NCBI GenBank assembly: GCA_964397995.1
Contig: CAYNLG010000067.1
Location: 1-21,037 of the forward strand
Reading direction: 5' to 3'
Length of the DNA: 21,037 nt
DNA from: CAYNLG01 sp964397995
GTDB lineage: Bacteria; Planctomycetota; Phycisphaerae; FEN-1346
Position 1 is the stretch's first letter; the number at the start of each line of letters is the position of its first letter. Shown one piece after another: positions 18,675-21,037 of the stretch. Under the pieces are notes generated by a model, which searched no databases, was not told the origin of the DNA, and saw nothing but the letters and a program-made list of their open reading frames with translations. A program made the translations under genes and the position numbers.

Positions 18675-21037
18675 GTGGGCAAGAAGCATCCTCTTCTGAG
18701 CGAGAGCGCTCAGGGCACACTTGTGACGCTGGCATCCGGCGCCCTCTCCACTGGTGCGCTCAAATCATTGGCGCAAGCAAGTCAGGCCGCGCAAGAGGGC
18801 ACCGGACCGGGAACCGCCCTTGCCTTTGTCGCGGCGGTCGTGTTGACGGGCGGGCTGGCCCGCGTCGAGAGGCTGAAGGCAGGCCACGAACGAAGCCGGC
18901 TCAAGGCCGCCCTCTACCATTCGCTCAAGCCCCTTTGGGAGGATGTGAAGGACAAGGAGGTCACGGTCGAAGAGCTCAGGGGGGCGCTGGTCGTTCTCGA
19001 GTTCGATAGCCAGCAGGATTGCAATGACATTTGCGCATTAATTGGTGACCTCAAGTCCCTTGGCCTTCACCAGCAGGAAACGCTGGAGGCGGTCGTTGCG
19101 CAGCTGCGGCGGAACGCGGCGGTTTCCGATGCCCTGAAGGACCAAGTGGGCGCCAATGCTGAGCGCCTGTCGCGACTGCTTGTTCACGACCCGCACCCTC
19201 CGCCCCTTTCGTTGCCTTTGCTGGAGGCCGCCGACAGACAGGGCGAGCAGCGCGATTACACCTATCGCACGCGCCCCACAACCATGTTCGGGCGCAGGCC
19301 GGCGATGGACGCGCTCTGGGCGTTCCTTCGCGGCCCGAATCGCGAGGACGAGCAGGCGGACTCGACGGGAACGGAGCAACCGGTGTGCTGGTGGGTCGTC
19401 GCGGGTCCGGGCGGCGTCGGCAAGAGCCGCCTGGCGCTGGAGCTCTGCCTGGAGGCTCGGAGCGAAGGCTGGGACACGGGGTTCGTTTACGAGAAGGACC
19501 GAACGGAGAACAACTTCAGCCGGTGGGGACAATGGACGCCGGAGCGGCCGACGCTCGTGGTGTTCGACTATGCGGCCGGTTCCGCCGGGCGGCTTGGGGG
19601 GTGGCTCCAGGACCTGACGATGCGTGCCGCACATGGCGGCTGGACGACACCCGTGCGCGTGCTGTTGCTCGAACGGGACGCGCAGCAGGAGAGCGGGGCG
19701 TGGTACGGGACCCTGGTGAACGTGGCGCGGGACGTGCTGGAGGGTTCGTCGTATCGCGCCTACTGGCCCGCGAGCATTGCGCCGCGCGAAAGGTCGGAGC
19801 GAGGTCTGGCGATGGCGCGCACGTCGGGCATGGACGCGCCGGTGCCGCACATGGAACTGAAGGGCCTGGGGGGCGATGACCTGTGGCTGATTGTCGAGGC
19901 GGTGCACAAAAAGGCGGGGAGGCGCGCGGACGCAACCCAGAAGGATGCGGTGCTGGCGTTGCTCTTGAAGAGCGACGTGGGCGGGCGTCCGCTCTTCGCC
20001 CTCTTTGCCGCGCACGCCCTGATGGAGGGGCGCCCGGTGAACGAGTGGGACTTCGGCGACCTGGTGCGCTACGCCGTGGAGCGCGAGGAGCGGATGTGGA
20101 ACGACGCGGGCATCGATGCTGGGCACCGGAACCTGCTGCTGCTCGTGACGATGATGGGCGGTTACGCGCCACCGCCAGGGAAAGAAACGATCCTGGGAGA
20201 CACGGGACTGGAGGAGCTTCTTCCGACGGGGCTTGATCGGGACGCCTACCGGACGATGTCGGGGCGAAGTGTGGGTCCGGACGGCAGGCTGGAACCGCTG
20301 GAGCCGGACATCCTGGGGGAGGCGTTCGTTTTGCACCGCATGGGTCAGGTGCAGGAGGACGGCTGGGCGCGGCATCGGACGGCCCTGCGCGACGGCGCCT
20401 GGCGCCACAACGCGGAGGGCATGGCACGGTTCATCGTACGGCTGGCGCGGGACTTCGGAAAGCACGCGGGGCTGGACCCGTTCCTGGAACCGCCGTCGGT
20501 GCCCGAAGAGGCCGAGGACGCGTGGGGCGAAGCCGTGGCAGATCTTGCGGCGTACCTGGGCGGGGGCGGGCAGTTCGACCGCGTGAACGCCCTGATTGAG
20601 AGGCTGGAAGGGCTGGTGCAGGGGGCGGGCAAAGCGGGCGCGCGGCTGAGGCTGAAGGTGTCCCTGGCCAAGGCGCTCTTCAACAAGGGCGTGGCGCTGG
20701 GCCAGTCCGGCAAGCCGGACGAGGCGGTCAAAGCCTATGACGAGGTGGTCCGGCGGTTCGGCGCCGCCGACGCGCCGGTGCTCCAGGAGCAGACGGCCAG
20801 GGCGCTCTTCAACAAGGGCGTGGCGCTGGGCAAGCTTGACCGGCCGGACGACGAGATCGCGGCCTATGACGAGGTGGTCCGGCGGTTCGGCGCCGCCGAC
20901 GCGCCGGTGCTCCAGGAGCAGACGGCCAGCGCGCTTGTTAACAAGGGCGTGGCGCTGGGCGAGCTTGACCGGCCGGACGACAAGATCGCGGCCTATGACG
21001 AGGTGGTGCGGCGGTTCGGCGACGCCGACGCGCCGGT
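18675..21037 (+). CDS. STAND-like P-loop NTPase with C-terminal TPR-type repeats (3' truncated by window end)
   Basis: An open frame of 787 codons runs off the right edge without a stop. The GTG at 18675 is the first plausible start after an in-frame TGA at 18630; the ribosome site (GGGGGG) is weak. Residues 1-200 are helical, with a possible hydrophobic segment (GTALAFVAAVVLTGGLA, about 45-61). A helical region containing NDICALIGDLKSLGLHQQET precedes FGRRPAMDALWAFLRG. The ATPase core has Walker A GPGGVGKS at 244-251, a Walker B-like LVVFDY with D298, and VRVLLLERD, which resembles a STAND sensor strand. From residue 667 on, 43-residue repeats start ALFNKGVALG and contain AAYDEVVRRFG, a TPR-type pattern. 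The architecture (effector/N-region, NTPase, repeat sensor) matches signal-transducing ATPases, many of which are antiviral or regulatory. The N-terminal effector type is not identified. Confidence 0.85.
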   Translation, partial: MGKKHPLLSESAQGTLVTLASGALSTGALKSLAQASQAAQEGTGPGTALAFVAAVVLTGGLARVERLKAGHERSRLKAALYHSLKPLWEDVKDKEVTVEELRGALVVLEFDSQQDCNDICALIGDLKSLGLHQQETLEAVVAQLRRNAAVSDALKDQVGANAERLSRLLVHDPHPPPLSLPLLEAADRQGEQRDYTYRTRPTTMFGRRPAMDALWAFLRGPNREDEQADSTGTEQPVCWWVVAGPGGVGKSRLALELCLEARSEGWDTGFVYEKDRTENNFSRWGQWTPERPTLVVFDYAAGSAGRLGGWLQDLTMRAAHGGWTTPVRVLLLERDAQQESGAWYGTLVNVARDVLEGSSYRAYWPASIAPRERSERGLAMARTSGMDAPVPHMELKGLGGDDLWLIVEAVHKKAGRRADATQKDAVLALLLKSDVGGRPLFALFAAHALMEGRPVNEWDFGDLVRYAVEREERMWNDAGIDAGHRNLLLLVTMMGGYAPPPGKETILGDTGLEELLPTGLDRDAYRTMSGRSVGPDGRLEPLEPDILGEAFVLHRMGQVQEDGWARHRTALRDGAWRHNAEGMARFIVRLARDFGKHAGLDPFLEPPSVPEEAEDAWGEAVADLAAYLGGGGQFDRVNALIERLEGLVQGAGKAGARLRLKVSLAKALFNKGVALGQSGKPDEAVKAYDEVVRRFGAADAPVLQEQTARALFNKGVALGKLDRPDDEIAAYDEVVRRFGAADAPVLQEQTASALVNKGVALGELDRPDDKIAAYDEVVRRFGDADAP
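20673..21037 (+). repeat. 129-bp tandem coding repeats (43-aa TPR-like units)
   Basis: Units start at 20673, 20802 and 20931, the last cut by the window edge. Spacing is exactly 129 bp. Units 1 and 2 are identical for more than 60 bases (from GCCTATGACGAG through CAGACGGCCAG) and differ mostly around the helix turn (QSGKPDEAV against KLDRPDDEI). Such near-identity in DNA, not only in protein, points to recent tandem duplication or gene conversion. Confidence 0.92.

Noticed and set aside
19038..20465. Long minus-strand open frame (475 codons) inside the STAND-like gene
   Set aside because: It is Arg/His/Pro-rich with no domain, and lies antisense to a frame with Walker A, Walker B and repeat motifs. 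It is a shadow frame of GC-rich coding DNA.

Overview
The window is GC-rich chromosomal DNA. It most likely comes from a member of the Planctomycetota (Phycisphaerae-like) or a neighbouring PVC-type lineage. The evidence is several PEP-CTERM sorted secreted proteins, three prepilin-like proteins with the planctomycete-style H-X9-DG C-terminus, secreted FecR-domain proteins, and a prolyl-tRNA synthetase of the short archaeal/eukaryote-like type with a Cys4 C-terminal domain. This placement is inferred from gene content, not from a phylogeny. Nearly all genes between 1.3 and 18 kb lie on the minus strand.

Layout. (1) 1-1258, plus strand: a putative two-TM membrane ORF runs in frame, with no stop codon, into a D-lyxose isomerase-like cupin enzyme that has its own promoter and ribosome binding site. 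(2) 1316-8061, minus strand: an envelope/secretome block with two paralogous FecR-domain proteins and five PEP-CTERM-type proteins (jelly-roll-like, C-type-lectin-like, two related ADD-W/F domain proteins, and one with internal repeats). Two clear intrinsic terminators (3135-3175 and 4283-4320) divide it into at least three transcription units. One FecR gene seems to start at an ATT codon immediately after the TAA stop of a PEP-CTERM gene. (3) 8501-9134: two small uncharacterised helical proteins. (4) 9634-10584: a YprB-like DEDD exonuclease-domain protein with its own promoter. (5) 10677-16313: a tightly packed operon transcribed from 16313 downwards. It encodes three HEAT-repeat lipoproteins and three pseudopilins in the order HEAT-A, pilin-A, HEAT-B, HEAT-C, pilin-B, pilin-C, with 4-bp stop/start overlaps. 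(6) 16578-18002: proS. (7) 18003-18674: a gene-free region holding a direct repeat and an array of T-tracts spaced exactly 21 bp apart (predicted curved DNA). (8) 18675 to the right edge, plus strand: a large P-loop STAND-like NTPase with near-identical 43-residue TPR-type repeats, cut off by the window end.

The best candidate for an undescribed system is the HEAT-lipoprotein/pseudopilin operon. The alternation, the paralogy within each class, the translational coupling and the shared C-terminal signatures suggest a dedicated envelope assembly in which lipoproteins partner with pilin-like subunits. The partly visible STAND/TPR protein is a candidate defence or signalling ATPase. No exosortase, prepilin peptidase, secretion ATPase, RNA gene, CRISPR array or transposase was recognised in the window.
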